The position numbers were made by a program, and so were the translations under genes. The notes below the pieces were generated by a model. It searched no databases and was not told the origin of the DNA. It saw only the letters and a list, made by a program, of their open reading frames with translations. A stretch of 7,097 nt of DNA from Fimbriimonadales bacterium (GTDB lineage: Bacteria > Armatimonadota > Fimbriimonadia > Fimbriimonadales > Fimbriimonadaceae): assembly GCA_026392145.1 (NCBI GenBank), contig JAPLCS010000373.1, positions 1 through 7,097 on the forward strand, read 5' to 3'. This document shows, in pieces, positions 5,734-7,097 of the stretch (positions within the stretch are counted from its first letter, which is position 1; each line of letters opens with the position of its first letter).

Positions 5734-6801
5734 ATGCTGACTGTTGCCTTGGCTGAGTTCTATATCGGAACCTACACCTCAAACACTTCTGGACCAAACG
5801 GAGTAGCAGGTAGCCAAGGTGTCTATCGAGCCGCACTAAACACCGAGACCGGTGAGCTTTTACCTCCTTCGCTTTTCGCCATCGCTGAAAATCCAAGTTA
5901 TCTTGCATTCAAGGGCAACACGCTCTACGCAGTCTCAGAAAAAGCAAACGGGGAAGTGATTTCGTTCGACCAAAACGGACTAACCACAAGCATTCAACCC
6001 ACCTATGGCGACTACCCTTGCCATGTTTCACTTGCAGGCAACGGTAGCATGTTGCTGGTCGCGAACTACAACAAGGGTGTTCTCACCCGCTATCCAGTGG
6101 CATCCTCAGGTGAGGTTGGTACAGGATCTTTCTTTACAAATACTGGCTCAGGTCCCAACAAACAGCGCCAAACTGCCAGCCACGCACACTTCTTCTCCGC
6201 CGCCGAATCTAAGAACAATTCTTGGCACATTGCATGCGACCTTGGAACCGACGAATTACTCGCGTTCCCCGGTAAGTCAACTTCTACCGCACAGGGTCTT
6301 CCCAACCCTGTTCGAACCAAACTCCCACCCGGGGCCGGCCCCCGGCACTTTGACTGGATCCCCACGCAAGGATATTTCTTTATCAACAACGAGCTCAACT
6401 GCACTGTCACAAGCATGAAGCTTGACTTCAAAACGGGGACGTTCAGCGTCAACAATACCCTCAGCACTCTCCCTGCTGGAACCGATTTGAAAGGTGTATC
6501 CACCGCCGAAATCAGATGCCATCCAAGCGGAAAATTCGTGTATGTCACCAACCGTGGTCACGATTCTATTGCTGCTTACAAAGTCCTCTCAGATGGAAAA
6601 CTCGAACTCATTACAATTGCTCCGTCTATCGCCAAAACTCCAAGGGGAATGAACATTGATGCATCCGGCAAGTGGATGATTGTCGCCGGTCAGTCGTCAG
6701 ACGACCTTCACTCGTTCAGCATTGATCAAACGAGCGGCAGTCTCAAACCAACCGGCTTCAGCATAAAGGTCAGCAAGCCCGTCGACATTCTTTTCCGATA
6801 A
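5734..6801 (+). CDS. Beta-propeller lactonase family protein (6-phosphogluconolactonase type)
   Basis: Predicted seven-bladed beta-propeller lactonase (Pgl/YbhE, PF10282 family), 355 residues from this start. Known members hydrolyse 6-phosphogluconolactone in the pentose phosphate pathway; others act on different sugar lactones, so the substrate here is not certain. Visible family features are the opening EFYIGTYTSNT (8-18) and GVYRAALNTETGEL (29-42), CHVSLAGNGSMLLVANYNKG (96-115), SHAHFF (149-154), ACDLGTDELLAF (167-178), PPGAGPRHFDW (198-208), RCHPSGKFVYVTNRGHDSIA (261-280), TPRGMNIDASGKWMIVAGQ (302-320) and a closing KPVDILF. The start is ambiguous. The ATG at 5734 places the domain at once, but an in-frame TTG at 5695 would overlap the previous stop by 8 bp, and an ATG at 5605 would overlap by 98 bp. 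None has a strong Shine-Dalgarno. No convincing signal peptide is present. Confidence 0.88.
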   Translation: MLTVALAEFYIGTYTSNTSGPNGVAGSQGVYRAALNTETGELLPPSLFAIAENPSYLAFKGNTLYAVSEKANGEVISFDQNGLTTSIQPTYGDYPCHVSLAGNGSMLLVANYNKGVLTRYPVASSGEVGTGSFFTNTGSGPNKQRQTASHAHFFSAAESKNNSWHIACDLGTDELLAFPGKSTSTAQGLPNPVRTKLPPGAGPRHFDWIPTQGYFFINNELNCTVTSMKLDFKTGTFSVNNTLSTLPAGTDLKGVSTAEIRCHPSGKFVYVTNRGHDSIAAYKVLSDGKLELITIAPSIAKTPRGMNIDASGKWMIVAGQSSDDLHSFSIDQTSGSLKPTGFSIKVSKPVDILFR

Positions 6802-6823
6802 TAAATTGAGGGCCCGTACTCCA

Positions 6824-7097
6824 ATGATTAGTTTTGACGCAAGAGAATATTGGGACTTTGAGAATCCGTCCACATCACGAAGCAAATTTGAAACTCTCCT
6901 AGGGAAGTACCCAACTTCCATAGAACTAGAAATCAAGGCGCAAATTGCTCGCACCTATTCGCTCGAGAGAGAATTCGAGTCAGCAAATGTCATTTTGGAC
7001 AATCTCCAAAGCGACCCGAACCTTGAAAACCACCCGAGAGCTCACGGGTGCTACCTGTTGGAACGTGGAAGGTGCCTGCGAGATATCGGCAACATTG
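6824..7097 (+). CDS. TPR-like protein, N-terminal fragment cut by window end
   Basis: An open frame from ATG 6824 continues past the window end; 91 residues are visible. It begins 22 bp after the lactonase stop, with GAGGG (6808-6812) 11 nt upstream as a plausible ribosome-binding site, so it probably belongs to the same operon. The sequence has helix-turn-helix repeat character: FETLLGKYPTSIELEIKAQI (22-41), ARTYSLEREFESANVILDNL (42-61), then a repeat-like YLLERGRCLRDIGN (77-90), resembling tetratricopeptide repeats. Such proteins normally act as protein-interaction scaffolds. No more specific function can be given from the fragment. Confidence 0.65.
   Translation, partial: MISFDAREYWDFENPSTSRSKFETLLGKYPTSIELEIKAQIARTYSLEREFESANVILDNLQSDPNLENHPRAHGCYLLERGRCLRDIGNI

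Noticed and set aside
6331..6342. GGGGCCGGCCCC palindrome and local GC peak
   Set aside because: It falls in the conserved PPGAGPRH coding segment of the lactonase and is explained by Gly/Pro/Ala codons.
6090..6551. Antisense 153-residue open frame across the lactonase gene
   Set aside because: It is a shadow of a well-supported gene, with no domain features of its own.

Overview
The window reads as ordinary chromosomal DNA of a motile, sugar-using Gram-negative-type bacterium with moderate GC content. The phylum cannot be fixed from the sequence. The isomerase variant, the DUF2339 giant membrane protein and the lactonase/TPR pair would fit Verrucomicrobiota or a neighbouring phylum, but this is only an impression. 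No mobile elements, CRISPR arrays, rRNA or tRNA genes were seen.

Layout. Bases 1-2259 hold a two-gene minus-strand pentose operon. A COG2407 (L-fucose/L-arabinose isomerase-like) isomerase comes first and overlaps by 8 bp an AraB-type ribulokinase whose C-terminal half is cut off by the window edge. Together they would convert L-arabinose to L-ribulose and then L-ribulose 5-phosphate. The isomerase looks FucI-like rather than classical AraA. Bases 2260-2691 are a divergent intergenic region with no protein gene. It carries a possible sigma-70 promoter for the isomerase, a repeated TGTGAGGTTTT motif, and a near-perfect sigma-28 (FliA) promoter. The sigma-28 promoter is followed by a small 5' hairpin and a structure that closely matches a cyclic di-GMP-I (GEMM-I) riboswitch. 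Directly after this lies flgM (2692-2985), the anti-sigma-28 factor.

The rest of the plus strand holds three closely packed genes: a large DUF2339 multi-spanning membrane protein (3102-5702), a beta-propeller lactonase of the 6-phosphogluconolactonase type (about 5734-6801), and the start of a TPR-like protein (6824 to the window end). A 14-nt-arm inverted repeat lies just upstream of the DUF2339 start codon.

The main discovery candidate is the flgM control region. Sigma-28 appears to transcribe its own inhibitor, and the transcript appears to sense cyclic di-GMP before FlgM is made. That would couple the motile/sessile second messenger directly to the flagellar sigma-factor checkpoint in one short leader.
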